A program made the position numbers and the translations under genes. A stretch of DNA of 64,000 nucleotides from Cryobacterium sp. (GTDB lineage Bacteria; Actinomycetota; Actinomycetes; Actinomycetales; Microbacteriaceae), in assembly GCF_026786305.1 (NCBI RefSeq), contig NZ_JAJAYI010000070.1:1-64000 (forward strand), written 5' to 3'. Positions 35,320-44,631 of this stretch are shown here, piece after piece. The notes below the pieces were generated by a model. The model saw only the letters and a list, made by a program, of their open reading frames with translations, did no database searches and was not told where the DNA came from. How positions within the stretch are numbered: the first letter of the stretch is position 1; each line of letters starts with the position of its first letter.

Positions 35320-36240
35320 ATGGTCGGGGTTTTGGTTGGGTTTTCGATTATCGGATTTGTGATCCTGATCGGGTACTTCGTTGAGCGGTTCGGCATTATC
35401 GGGGAGGGCGCCGGTCGGGTGCTCAACCGCATGGCCTTCTTCGTCGCGACTCCCGCGTTGCTGTTCACCGTGCTCGCCCACGCGGATGTCTCGGTGCTGT
35501 TCTCCGAGTTCCTGGTCACCATCGTCTGCACCATCGCGGTGGGTGTCCTGCTCTACGTCGCCCTCGCCCGCCTGTTCTTTCGCACGCCGCTGGCCGATAC
35601 GGTGCTCGGAGCGTCGAGCGCGACCTACGTCAACGCCAACAACATCGGGCTGCCCGTGGCTCTCTACGTGCTCGGCAGCGCCCAGTATGTGGCACCGGTG
35701 CTGCTGCTGCAGCTGGTGGTTCTGGCGCCGACCATTTTGGCGGTGCTCGATGTCACGACCCGCGGACGGGCCTCGTTCGTGGCGATCTTGACGCAGCCGT
35801 TTCGTAATCCGATGATTCTCGCCTCGCTCGCCGGGGTTCTTGTGGCGCTTTCCGGTACGACACTGCCGGACCCGGTGCTGGCGCCGTTCGAACTGATCGG
35901 CGGTGCGGCCATCCCCATGGTGCTGTTGTCGTTTGGCATGTCCCTGCACGGCCAACGCCTGCTCAAAGCCGGCACCGGGCGCAGACAGGTCGTGGCTGCC
36001 ACCGTGATCAAGGTCGTGCTGATGCCGATCATCGCGTACCTGTTCGGGCATTTCATGTTCGACCTCGACGGCGCCGAGCTCTTCGCCGTGGTCGCCGTGT
36101 CGGCGTTGCCGACCGCTCAGAACATCTTCAACTTCGCATCACGCTACGACCGGGCTCTCGTCGTCACCCGGGACACCGTGTTGCTCACCACGATCACGTC
36201 GATGCCCGCTTTGCTCGTGATCGCCGCACTGCTTGCCTGA
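35320..36240 (+). CDS. AEC family transporter (auxin efflux carrier fold)
   Basis: A 306-residue membrane protein with about ten helices; the conserved NNIGLPVALYVLG segment (residues about 107-119) marks the AEC crossover region. Members export or import malonate, malate and other carboxylates in bacteria. The FAH-family hydrolase 17 bases downstream suggests that an organic acid is the substrate. Confidence 0.8.
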   Translation: MVGVLVGFSIIGFVILIGYFVERFGIIGEGAGRVLNRMAFFVATPALLFTVLAHADVSVLFSEFLVTIVCTIAVGVLLYVALARLFFRTPLADTVLGASSATYVNANNIGLPVALYVLGSAQYVAPVLLLQLVVLAPTILAVLDVTTRGRASFVAILTQPFRNPMILASLAGVLVALSGTTLPDPVLAPFELIGGAAIPMVLLSFGMSLHGQRLLKAGTGRRQVVAATVIKVVLMPIIAYLFGHFMFDLDGAELFAVVAVSALPTAQNIFNFASRYDRALVVTRDTVLLTTITSMPALLVIAALLA

Positions 36241-36256
36241 CTCCAGAAAGGACCCC

Positions 36257-36979
36257 ATGTCTGCTTCCAGCCCATTCACCGCACCCGAACCCACGAGTTT
36301 ACCGATCCTGCACTCGACCGAGCGGTACTACCTGAACCGCGTCTATTGCGTGGGACGCAACTACGCCGAGCACGCCCGCGAGATGGGTGACGACCCCGAC
36401 CGGGAGCCGCCGTTTTTCTTCACCAAGCCGGCTGACGCGGTGTTCGCCATCACCGAGGGTGTTGCCCCGCGCGGCGTTGCTCCGCACTTGGTTCCCTACC
36501 CGCCGGCGACCGACAACCTGCACTTCGAGATGGAACTTGTCGTCGCGATCGGCGTCGGTGGCGCCGACATTGCGGCAGCGGATGCCCTCACCCACGTTTT
36601 CGGCTACGGCGCCGGCGTTGACCTCACCCGGCGCGACCTACAGGACGCCGCCAAGGCCCTGCGTCGCCCCTGGGACCTCTCCAAAGGGTTCGATTTCTCT
36701 GGACCCTGCACCCCCCTCGTCGCCGCGAGCGCTATCGGCCATCCCACTGCGGCCCGCATCTGGCTCGACGTCGACGGCGAGACCCGCCAGGATGGCGACC
36801 TCGCGGATCAGATCTGGCCGGTGCCCGACGTGATCGCCGCTCTCTCTCGGTTCGTCACGCTGCGGCCCGGTGATCTCATTTTCACCGGCACGCCCGCAGG
36901 CGTCGGCCGGATCGAGCCAGAAAGCGTTGTCACCGCGGGCATCGACGGGGTCGCCGACCTCGCCTTTCGCGTGGCGTGA
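36257..36979 (+). CDS. Fumarylacetoacetate hydrolase family protein
   Basis: A 240-residue FAH-fold enzyme. CVGRNYAEHAREMG near the start, the acidic metal site HFEMELVVAIG (Glu-x-Glu) and VFGYGAGVDLTRRDLQ, and ILIFTGTPAGVG-type ending (DLIFTGTPAGVG) are diagnostic. It cleaves a C-C bond in 2,4-dioxo acids; fumarylpyruvate hydrolase is the nearest size class. The ATG at 36257 follows AGAAAGGA and is preferred over the frame opening at 36233. Confidence 0.85.
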   Translation: MSASSPFTAPEPTSLPILHSTERYYLNRVYCVGRNYAEHAREMGDDPDREPPFFFTKPADAVFAITEGVAPRGVAPHLVPYPPATDNLHFEMELVVAIGVGGADIAAADALTHVFGYGAGVDLTRRDLQDAAKALRRPWDLSKGFDFSGPCTPLVAASAIGHPTAARIWLDVDGETRQDGDLADQIWPVPDVIAALSRFVTLRPGDLIFTGTPAGVGRIEPESVVTAGIDGVADLAFRVA

Positions 36980-37002
36980 TCTGAGGCCAGCGTCGGCTCA
37001 GG

Positions 37003-37665
37003 CTAGATCGGCAGCAGTGCGCCGAGGGCCGTCGTGGCATGACCGCGATGCTCGTCGAGTAGGCGAATGACGAGCTCGGCGTTGCCGGCGGCGAATGCGT
37101 CGACGATTGCCGCGTGCTCGTGTTCGACGCGCTCCCGGTTACCGGACTCTTCGTAGTAGAGCCGGCGGTAGGCCTCGGTTGAATCCCAGAGGGCCCGCAG
37201 AATGCGTTCGAGCCGGGGCAGCCCGGATTGGGTCACGAGCACGAAGTGAAATCGCCGGTTGGCTTCGTTCATGGCGAGCAGATCACCGGCCGCGTTGGCC
37301 CGTTCCACCTCGGCGCCGGCCGCGCGCAGATCGGCGAGCACCCGAGCGTTGCCGGCGGTGATCGTGGTGCGAACGGCCTCCGCCTCGAGCAGCTGGCGCA
37401 GTCGGTACACCTCGAGCAGATCGGCGAGCGACAGCTCAGTCACGCGGTAACCGCGATGTGGCTCGTGCACGACGTGCCCCTCGGATTCGAGCGTGTTCAG
37501 CGCTTCCCGCACCGGAACCCGGCTGACGCCGAGGCGTTCAGCCAGGTCTTCCTGCCGCAACGGCTGGCCGGGCACCAACTCGCCGACCGCGATCAGGCGC
37601 CGCAGCTCGCCGAGCACGAACGCAGGAACGGTCGGCGGCCGGGGGGTTCGCTCAGAAAATGGCAT
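37003..37665 (-). CDS. GntR-family regulator, FadR/FCD subfamily
   Basis: A 220-residue protein: N-terminal winged HTH (QPLRQEDLAERLGVSRVPVR) and an all-alpha FCD effector domain with Asp and His metal ligands. ATG 37665 is eight bases after AAGGA. It is followed upstream, on the same strand, by glutaryl-CoA dehydrogenase and CoA-transferase genes and is their most likely regulator, responding to an organic acid such as glutarate. Confidence 0.85.
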   Translation of the reverse strand: MPFSERTPRPPTVPAFVLGELRRLIAVGELVPGQPLRQEDLAERLGVSRVPVREALNTLESEGHVVHEPHRGYRVTELSLADLLEVYRLRQLLEAEAVRTTITAGNARVLADLRAAGAEVERANAAGDLLAMNEANRRFHFVLVTQSGLPRLERILRALWDSTEAYRRLYYEESGNRERVEHEHAAIVDAFAAGNAELVIRLLDEHRGHATTALGALLPI

Positions 37666-37698
37666 GCTCAATATCCTTTCTTCAGCAATCCAGGCGTC

Positions 37699-38904
37699 TC
37701 AGCGAAAGGCGGCGATGCCGGTGATGTGCTGACCGAGAATGAGGGTGTGCACCTCGTCGGTGCCCTCGTAGGTCCGCACGCTCTCCAGGTTGTTGGCGTG
37801 GCGCATCGGGGAATACTCGAGGGTGATGCCGTTGCCACCGAGCATTGCGCGCGCCTCGCGGCAGATGGCGATGGCTTCGCGGCAATTGTTCAGCTTGCCC
37901 ACCGAGATCTGGTGCGGAGCGAGAGTGCCGGCGTCCTTGAGGCGGCCGAGCTGCAGCGCGAGCAGGGTGCCCTTGTTGATTTCGAGAGCCATGTTGACGA
38001 GCTTCTGCTGGGTCAGCTGGTAGCTGGCGAGCGGCTTGCCGAACTGCATCCGCTCTTGGGAGAATGCCAGCGCCGTGAGGTAGCTGTCGCGGGCTGCGCC
38101 CATGACGCCCCAGACGATGCCGTACCGGGCCTCATTGAGGCACTCGAACGGTCCGCGCAGGCCGCGCGCCTTCGGCAGCATGGCCGAATCGGGCAGGCGG
38201 AGCTCGGTCAGCTCAATCTCGCACTGAATGGAGGCACGCATCGAGAGCTTCTGCTCGATCGGCGTCGCGGCGAATCCTGGGGTGTTCGTGGGCACGACAA
38301 AGCCGCGGATCCCCTCATCCGTCATCGCCCAGATGATCGCGACCTGCGCGACCGATGCGAGGCCGATCCAGCGCTTGGTGCCGTTGATCACCCACTCGGT
38401 GCCGTCGCGGCGCGCGAAGGTGGTCATGCTCGCCGGGTCGGAGCCCGCGGTGGGCTCGGTCAGTCCGAAGCAGCCGATGACCTCACCGGCGGCCATGCGC
38501 GGCAGCCACTCGTTCTTCTGGTCCTCGGAGCCGTGCTTGTGGATGGCGCTCATCGCCAGCGATCCCTGCACGCTGACGAAGGTGCGTAGCCCGGAGTCGC
38601 CGGCTTCGAGTTCGAGCGCGGCGAGGCCGTACTCGACCGAGCTGCGCCCCGGGCAGCCGTAGCCCTGGAGGTGCATGCCGAGCAGGCCGAGCTTGGCCAT
38701 CTGCGGAATGATTTCGAGCGGAAAGGCCGCCCTCTCGTACCATCCGGCGATGTTCGGCTTGATGGTCGTGTTGACGAAGGCGCGCACATCGTTGCGCAGG
38801 GCGATCTCGGTTTCGGTCAGGAGGGAATCGATGCCCACGAGGTCGGCAGCATCGGTGGGGTCGATTTCGGTCAGTTCGGCATTAGTGAGGACTGCAGTAG
38901 TCAT
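37699..38904 (-). CDS. gcdH: Acyl-CoA dehydrogenase, glutaryl-CoA dehydrogenase type
   Basis: A 401-residue flavoenzyme. CFGLTEPTAGSDPASM and GTKRWIGLAS are FAD-contact motifs; the C-terminal catalytic base is the glutamate of TYEGTDEVHTLILG, the signature of the glutaryl-CoA dehydrogenase clade, and GLLGMHLQGYGCPG is also typical. It would oxidise and decarboxylate glutaryl-CoA to crotonyl-CoA. The adjacent class III CoA transferase would supply glutaryl-CoA. Isobutyryl-type substrates are less likely. Confidence 0.82.
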   Translation of the reverse strand: MTTAVLTNAELTEIDPTDAADLVGIDSLLTETEIALRNDVRAFVNTTIKPNIAGWYERAAFPLEIIPQMAKLGLLGMHLQGYGCPGRSSVEYGLAALELEAGDSGLRTFVSVQGSLAMSAIHKHGSEDQKNEWLPRMAAGEVIGCFGLTEPTAGSDPASMTTFARRDGTEWVINGTKRWIGLASVAQVAIIWAMTDEGIRGFVVPTNTPGFAATPIEQKLSMRASIQCEIELTELRLPDSAMLPKARGLRGPFECLNEARYGIVWGVMGAARDSYLTALAFSQERMQFGKPLASYQLTQQKLVNMALEINKGTLLALQLGRLKDAGTLAPHQISVGKLNNCREAIAICREARAMLGGNGITLEYSPMRHANNLESVRTYEGTDEVHTLILGQHITGIAAFR

Positions 38905-38974
38905 GAGTCGTCTTTCGGTCAGTGGAGCGGATGATTACGGTCGGCTTTTCGAGATCAAGAAGGGTCGCGAGCTA

Positions 38975-40168
38975 TCACGCGTCGAGAGCGCTCAGCGCGC
39001 CCTCTTTATTGAAGAACGTCGCACCGGTGTGCTCGCCGAGCAGGGGCGGCGGGCGCAGATAGCGCGCGGGGGTGTCGGAGAGCCCGATCGGGTTGGCGAT
39101 TTGGCGGCTCACGCGGGAACCAGCGGCATCCGTGACCGGCACGATGGGGGCCAGGCCGAGTAGAGCGGCCAGATCGAGCGCCTCGGCGATCGAATTCACC
39201 TTTCCGGCGGGCACCCGCGCGGCCGACAGCCGGGCAGTCCACTCGACGGCCGGCCGCGTCTCGAGCTGTTCCTCGAGCATCGCCTTCAGCACAGCACGGT
39301 GCGCGAGGCGGCTTGCATTGCTGCCGAAGCGCGTGTCGGTCGCGAGTTCGGACACCCCGAGCACCTGAACGAGGGCACTGAACTGTTTGTCGGTGCCGAC
39401 GGCGACCGCGATGGGGTCGTCCAGGGTGCGGAACGTCTCGTAGGGCGCGATGCTCGGGTGTGCGTTTCCGAGCCGCTTGGGGGCGACGCCGGTGGCGAGG
39501 GTGCTCGAGGCCTGGTTGACGAGCCCGGCGAGCAGAGAGGAGAGCAGGTTCACGTCGACCCGCTGGCCGCGGCCGGTCTCGTCGCGGGAGCGCAGCGCGG
39601 CGAGAATGCCGATGACCGCGTTCTGCCCGGTGAGAACGTCGACCAGAGCGACGCCGACCTTGCTCGGTTCGGAATCGGGGGAGCCGGTCACGCTCATGAG
39701 CCCGCCCACGGCCTGCACGAGCAGGTCGTAGCCGGGCAGTGCGGCGCCGCCGGTGCGGCCGAACCCGGTGATCGAGCAGTAGACCAGTTCAGGGCGCTCG
39801 GCTTTCAGCGTCCCGTAGTCCAGGCCGTACCGTTCCATGACTCCCGGGCGAAAATTCTCGATCACGACATCGGCACGCAGCGCGAGAGCGCGTGCCTCGG
39901 CCAGTCCGCGGTCGGTGCGCAGGTCACACACGACCGAGCGCTTATTACGGTTGACGCTGGCAAAGTAGCTGCCCATGCCGTTCTCGTCGACCGGTGGTAC
40001 CCAAGCGCGGGTGTCATCGCCGAGCGGATGCTCAATCTTGATCACGTCGGCGCCGAAGTCCGCGAGTATCATCGTGGCAAATGGCCCCGCCAGCACGCGG
40101 GAGAAATCGGCGACACGGATGCCGTCGAGCGGCCCGGAACCGGGTGCCTCACTATCATTCCAACTCAT
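38975..40168 (-). CDS. Class III CoA transferase (CaiB/BaiF), probable succinyl-CoA:glutarate type
   Basis: A 397-residue family III CoA transferase: VADFSRVLAGPFATMILADFGADVIK split near the N-terminus, NRNKRSV and the catalytic aspartate in LPGYDLLVQAVGG. It moves CoA between acids through an Asp-linked thioester. With glutaryl-CoA dehydrogenase 70 bases downstream on the same strand, glutarate is the best-supported acceptor. Start at ATG 40168, preferred over 40210. Confidence 0.8.
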   Translation of the reverse strand: MSWNDSEAPGSGPLDGIRVADFSRVLAGPFATMILADFGADVIKIEHPLGDDTRAWVPPVDENGMGSYFASVNRNKRSVVCDLRTDRGLAEARALALRADVVIENFRPGVMERYGLDYGTLKAERPELVYCSITGFGRTGGAALPGYDLLVQAVGGLMSVTGSPDSEPSKVGVALVDVLTGQNAVIGILAALRSRDETGRGQRVDVNLLSSLLAGLVNQASSTLATGVAPKRLGNAHPSIAPYETFRTLDDPIAVAVGTDKQFSALVQVLGVSELATDTRFGSNASRLAHRAVLKAMLEEQLETRPAVEWTARLSAARVPAGKVNSIAEALDLAALLGLAPIVPVTDAAGSRVSRQIANPIGLSDTPARYLRPPPLLGEHTGATFFNKEGALSALDA

Positions 40169-40170
40169 CT

Positions 40171-40183
40171 GTATACTGTATCC
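40171..40183. promoter_or_regulatory. Candidate GntR/FCD operator GTATACTGTATCC
   Basis: An imperfect palindrome (GTATAC and GTATCC around a central T, one mismatch) immediately before the CoA-transferase start codon. GTATAC-centred palindromes are common FCD-type GntR sites, and a GntR/FCD regulator is encoded in the same cluster. Confidence 0.45.
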
Positions 40184-40418
40184 AATTTGCTGGAGAAGCG
40201 GAAGAGCCAACTGCTCTCACCCGCCGTCTGTGGTCATCTGGTGCCTTTGTCTGCGCCCCCGTGGTCAGGGTTGGCCTCGGTTTTCAGCTCGCTACAGGGG
40301 CAAATGGTTAGTGTCTTTTGGCCACATGACCATATTTCTGCGAGACTGGCTCTTTGAGCTTGCCCGCATCCCGGGCATTCACGTCCTGTACGTCGGGCAT
40401 CCCAACAAAGGAATCCCA

Positions 40419-41924
40419 TTGACGGATCAAACTTTTCAGATAATTGCGATCGTTTTATATCTCGCTGGCATGGTCGCCATCGGGTACTTCGCCTTCCGGC
40501 AGACCAAAGATCTTGACGACTATATGCTCGCCGGCCGCGGCCTCAGACCCGGCACCGCCGCGCTGAGTGCCGGCGCTTCCGACATGTCGGGCTGGCTGCT
40601 GCTCGGTCTTCCGGGAGCCATCTACGTGTCCGGTCTCGTTGAGGCCTGGATCGCCATCGGCCTCACCATCGGCGCCTGGCTGAACTGGAAGTTCGTGGCA
40701 CCGCGGCTGCGCTCGTACACCGAGGTCTCCAACAACTCGATCACCATCCCGAGCTTCTTCGAGAACCGACTCAAGGATACGTCGCGCCTGTTGCGCGTGG
40801 TCTCCGGCGTCATCATCCTGGTGTTCTTCACGTTCTACGTCTCTTCTGGCATGGTCGCCGGTGGTGTGTTCTTCGAGAACTCCTTCGGCTCCACATTCCT
40901 CACCGGCATGCTCATCGTCGGCGGCGTCACCCTGCTCTACACGCTTTTCGGCGGCTTCCTCGGCGCGACCCTCACCGACGTCGCCCAGGGAATCCTCATG
41001 CTCCTCGCGCTCGTCGCGGTGCCCCTCGTGGCCCTCGACGCGACCGGCGGAATCACTGCCACCCTCGACTCGATTCGCGCGTTCAAACCAGACCTGCTCT
41101 CCCTGACGGCGGGCGGATCCGTGCTGGGCGTCATCTCCGCAGCAGCCTGGGGCCTCGGCTATGTCGGCCAGCCGCACATCATCGTGCGTTTCATGGCCAT
41201 GCGTACCCCGCAGGATGCCAAGGCCGGCCGCCGGATCGGCATCGGTTGGATGATCGTCACCGCCCTCGGTGCTGTTGCCACTGCCCTCATCGGCATCGCC
41301 TACTTCCAGCAGCACCCCGAGCTCACCCTGGCGAACCCGGAAACGGTGTTCCTGCTGCTCTCGCAAACACTGTTCCACCCGTTTATCGCCGGCCTCGTGC
41401 TGGCCGCCGTGCTCGCCGCCATCATGAGTACCATCTCCTCGCAGCTGATCGTCTCATCCTCGGCGCTGGTCGAGGACCTGTATAAAATCGTGGGAAAGAA
41501 AGACGCTTCGTCCAAGCAGATGGTTATGCTCGGCCGTCTCGGCGTGCTGCTCGTCGCGGTCGTTGCCGGGCTCATCGCGCTGAACCGCGACGCGACCATC
41601 CTCGAGCTTGTCGGCTTCGCCTGGGCTGGTTTCGGTGCCGCGTTCGGACCGGTGGTCATTCTCTCCCTGTACTGGAAGAAGCTCTCCACCTGGGGCACGC
41701 TCGCCTCCATGGTCACCGGCGCCGTCGTCGTCTTCATCTGGGGTAACTCCCCGCTGAGCGGCATCATGTACGAGATCGTGCCCGGCTTCGCCGCCAGCCT
41801 GCTGGTTGCCGTCGTGGTCTCGCTGGCCACGTACAAGCCGAACACCGAGATCGACGCCGAATTCGACGCCGCTGCGGAACAGGCCCATGCGAACTACAAG
41901 GTTCCCGAAATGGTTTCCGCCTAA
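40419..41924 (+). CDS. putP: Sodium/proline symporter
   Basis: A 501-residue SSS-family transporter, the standard PutP length. ASDMSGWLLLGLPGA (Na+ site helix) and FTFYVSSGMVAGG are characteristic. The start is TTG 40419 with AAAGGA six bases before it, giving LTDQTFQII at the N-terminus, as in PutP homologues; upstream in-frame ATGs would add residues foreign to the family. It imports proline with sodium for nutrition or osmoprotection. Confidence 0.88.
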   Translation: MTDQTFQIIAIVLYLAGMVAIGYFAFRQTKDLDDYMLAGRGLRPGTAALSAGASDMSGWLLLGLPGAIYVSGLVEAWIAIGLTIGAWLNWKFVAPRLRSYTEVSNNSITIPSFFENRLKDTSRLLRVVSGVIILVFFTFYVSSGMVAGGVFFENSFGSTFLTGMLIVGGVTLLYTLFGGFLGATLTDVAQGILMLLALVAVPLVALDATGGITATLDSIRAFKPDLLSLTAGGSVLGVISAAAWGLGYVGQPHIIVRFMAMRTPQDAKAGRRIGIGWMIVTALGAVATALIGIAYFQQHPELTLANPETVFLLLSQTLFHPFIAGLVLAAVLAAIMSTISSQLIVSSSALVEDLYKIVGKKDASSKQMVMLGRLGVLLVAVVAGLIALNRDATILELVGFAWAGFGAAFGPVVILSLYWKKLSTWGTLASMVTGAVVVFIWGNSPLSGIMYEIVPGFAASLLVAVVVSLATYKPNTEIDAEFDAAAEQAHANYKVPEMVSA

Positions 41925-41952
41925 GAGACACCTCGCACGACGGACACCTCGC

Positions 41953-42005
41953 ACACCAAGGGCACCTGCCCTCGGCCAGACGGCCAGGACGGGTGCCCTT
42001 GGTGT
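41953..42005. terminator. Bidirectional terminator between putP and the convergent gene
   Basis: ACACCAAGGGCACC (41953-41966) and its exact complement GGTGCCCTTGGTGT (41992-42005), a 14-bp stem around a GC-rich 25-base loop, lie between two convergent genes. No long U-tract. Confidence 0.7.
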
Positions 42006-42024
42006 TGGTGCGGGCTCAGCACAA

Positions 42025-42645
42025 TCAGCGGGACCGGGGCTGTCTCTGCAACCAGGGGCGCAGCATCCGTGTCACCCAGGGCAGCACGAAGTAGGCCATC
42101 AGCGGCGTGAGAGCGAGGGTGGTCAGCAGTACCTTGAGGGCCGTCGCCAGATCGCTCCAGCCGGGCACGAGCCAGGTCACGAGCAGCGTGAAAATGAGGT
42201 TGACCGGAAAGAAACCTAGCCAAATGCTGATCGCCTGCTTCCACCGCGGCGGTGGCAGCAGTGCGGGGGTGCCGGGGGGCGCCTGCTGCACGGTGTCGAA
42301 CCAGCCCTCGATGCCGGTGCGCTTCTCTACCCGGGCGTCGAGAACGAGGTCCGTGCCCGCTTCGAGCCACTCGGTGCGCTCGTCAGAATTCTCCCAGGCC
42401 TCCACACTGTCGCTGTTGGAGAAGCGATACAGCATGTTCCAGGTGGCGGAATCTTCGCTGTCGCGCACCCAGCCCGACCCGAGAAAGCCGGGATATGTGT
42501 GGGCGAGGTTGATGCCGAACTGCACCCACTCGCTCGCTTCGGTGAAACGCGCCGGATCGACCGTGCGGGTGATGGAAACGGTCACGGATTCTGACGCGGG
42601 CGGGGGTGGTACCGAAGCGTCGGGATCCGACTCTCGTGAAGTCAT
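42025..42645 (-). CDS. Antibiotic-biosynthesis-monooxygenase-domain membrane protein
   Basis: A 206-residue protein. Residues about 20-115 form an ABM-type ferredoxin-like fold (GSGWVRDSEDSATWNMLYRF), and the C-terminal part has two membrane helices (WLGFFPVNLIFTLLVTWLVP and VLLTTLALTPLMAYFVLPW). This ABM + two-helix architecture is a known but uncharacterised family. Ends in a basic tail. Confidence 0.75.
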   Translation of the reverse strand: MTSRESDPDASVPPPPASESVTVSITRTVDPARFTEASEWVQFGINLAHTYPGFLGSGWVRDSEDSATWNMLYRFSNSDSVEAWENSDERTEWLEAGTDLVLDARVEKRTGIEGWFDTVQQAPPGTPALLPPPRWKQAISIWLGFFPVNLIFTLLVTWLVPGWSDLATALKVLLTTLALTPLMAYFVLPWVTRMLRPWLQRQPRSR

Positions 42646-42667
42646 TGCCCCAGTATCCCTGATTGGC

Positions 42668-43504
42668 CTAGAAGATCATCGGGCGGTCGTCGTCATCGCC
42701 ACCGAGGTCGAGGTCGACAAGCACCGGCACGTGGTCGCTCGGTGCGTCACCCTTGCGCTCGTTGCGGTGGATGCTGGCATCCGTCACCAGGTCGGCGAAG
42801 GCGGGCGACCCCAGGATGAAGTCGATGCGCATACCTTCGTTGCGCGGAAACCGCAGCTGCTTGTAGTCCCAGAAGGTGAACCCCTCCGGCACGATCGGCC
42901 GCACGACATCGGCCATCCCGGCGTCCTCGAAGGCGTCAAACGCCGCACGTTCCTCGGGCGAGATGTGGGTCGACTGGCCGGGAACGAAACCCGGGTCGCC
43001 CATATCCTCGTCGCGGGGAGCGACGTTCCAGTCTCCCATCATGGCCAGAGCGAGCGCAGGGTGGGCGGTGAGCTCCTCGGCCGCGTGCGCCTTGAGGGCG
43101 TTCAGCCAGGCCAGCTTGTAGGCGTAGTGCGGGTCGTCGAGCGACCTCCCGTTCGGCACGTACAGACTCCACAGTCGCAGGTCGTTCACGGTCACCCCGA
43201 GCGCGCGCGCCTCGAGTGGCTGGTCGGGGCCAACCGCACCTTTTTGGAAGCCGGGCATATTCGGAAAAGCGGTGACGACATCCGTCATCGGTTCACGGCT
43301 GGCAAAAGCCACGCCATTCCACTGGCTCAGGCCGTGAATGGCGAGGTCGTAGCCAGCATCTTCGAACGCCTGCGACGGAAACTGCTCGGGCTTGCACTTG
43401 ATCTCCTGCATGGCGAGAACGTCGATGTCCTCACGTTCCATCCAGTCGACGACTCGCCCGGATCGGGCACGAATAGAGTTGACGTTCCAGGTGGCAATGC
43501 GCAT
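42668..43504 (-). CDS. xth: Exodeoxyribonuclease III / AP endonuclease
   Basis: A 278-residue ExoIII-family nuclease: ATWNVNSIRAR with the catalytic Asn, QEIKC with the metal Glu, MGDWNVAP with Asp/Asn, and the terminal SDHVPVLVDL with Asp-His. It repairs abasic sites and 3' blocks in DNA. Monocistronic, near-complete family length. Confidence 0.9.
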   Translation of the reverse strand: MRIATWNVNSIRARSGRVVDWMEREDIDVLAMQEIKCKPEQFPSQAFEDAGYDLAIHGLSQWNGVAFASREPMTDVVTAFPNMPGFQKGAVGPDQPLEARALGVTVNDLRLWSLYVPNGRSLDDPHYAYKLAWLNALKAHAAEELTAHPALALAMMGDWNVAPRDEDMGDPGFVPGQSTHISPEERAAFDAFEDAGMADVVRPIVPEGFTFWDYKQLRFPRNEGMRIDFILGSPAFADLVTDASIHRNERKGDAPSDHVPVLVDLDLGGDDDDRPMIF

Positions 43505-43629
43505 GCCTCCAGCCTATAAGGGGCGAAGCGGATGCCGCCTCCGCGGTATGGGGTGCGGCCTCCCTCGTGGTGCGATTGAATAGACGCAAACTGAATAGGT
43601 ACAAAACACCGACAGGCAGGAAGTTCACA

Positions 43630-44631
43630 ATGACGGAGTTGCAGATTGGCTACGCGGCCATGTTGGAGCAGTTCGCACCGGCTGAGGCGGTCGCACTCTC
43701 GGCCTACGCCGAGGAACACGGCTTCACCGGCGTCATGGCGGCCGATCACTTTCAACCGTGGGTTCCGGCCCAGGGGCAGTCCAGCTTCGTCTGGAGCGTG
43801 CTCGCGTCGATCGCCGAGCGCACAACGGGCGACTTCGGTCCCGGTGTTACCGCGCCCACGTTTCGCTGGCACCCGGCCATGGTCGCCCAGGCCTCCGCTA
43901 CCCTCGCGTCGATGTATCCCGGCCGGCACTGGCTCGGACTCGGCTCCGGCGAGGCCCTGAACGAGCACATCGTGGGTGGCTACTGGCCCGAAGCGCCCGA
44001 GCGCATCAACCGCATGTTCGAGGCCATCGAGATCATCTCGAAGCTGTTCGCCGGCTCGATCGCCGGCAAGGACGTCAAACACTCCGGTCAGTTCTTCAAG
44101 CTCGAGTCAACCCGGCTGTGGACCATGCCCGAGGTTGCGCCCGAAATTCTGGTCGCCACCGCCGGTCCGGTCACCGCCAAGCGCGCCGGCCGGCTGGCCG
44201 ACGGCCTGATCACGGTCGGCGCCCCGCTCGAGAAAATCTCGATGCTGTTCGGCAAATTCGATGACGGTGCCCGCGAGGCCGGCAAGGACCCGTCGATCAT
44301 GCCCAAGGTGCTGCAGTTGCACATGAGCTGGGCCGAGACCTACGAAGAGGCCATGACCAACGCGCTGCACGAGTGGCCGAACGGTGGCATGAAGTTTCCC
44401 AAGGGCGACATCCGTTCGCCATTTGAGTTCGAACAGATGGCCAAGCTCGTGCGCCCGGAGGACTTCGAAGGTCGCATGATCATCTCAGCCGACCCTGACG
44501 AGCACCGCAAATACATTCAGAAGTTCGTCGACCTCGGCTTCGATCGCATCTACCTGCATAACGTGGGCCGCAATCAGAAACAGTGGATCGACGTCTTTGG
44601 CGCATCCGTTCTGCCGAAACTCGTTCGGTAG
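43630..44631 (+). CDS. F420-dependent LLM-class oxidoreductase (TIGR03557/G6PDH-like)
   Basis: A 333-residue luciferase-like TIM barrel. FTGVMAADHFQPWVPAQGQ, GLGSGEALNEHIVG and ILVATAGPVTAKRAGRLADG match the F420-dependent glucose-6-phosphate dehydrogenase-like subgroup. It would transfer hydride between F420 and a substrate that may or may not be glucose-6-phosphate. ATG 43630 follows AGGAAG. The stop is immediately followed by the cofE ATG, so enzyme and cofactor-maturation gene are co-expressed. Confidence 0.85.
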   Translation: MTELQIGYAAMLEQFAPAEAVALSAYAEEHGFTGVMAADHFQPWVPAQGQSSFVWSVLASIAERTTGDFGPGVTAPTFRWHPAMVAQASATLASMYPGRHWLGLGSGEALNEHIVGGYWPEAPERINRMFEAIEIISKLFAGSIAGKDVKHSGQFFKLESTRLWTMPEVAPEILVATAGPVTAKRAGRLADGLITVGAPLEKISMLFGKFDDGAREAGKDPSIMPKVLQLHMSWAETYEEAMTNALHEWPNGGMKFPKGDIRSPFEFEQMAKLVRPEDFEGRMIISADPDEHRKYIQKFVDLGFDRIYLHNVGRNQKQWIDVFGASVLPKLVR

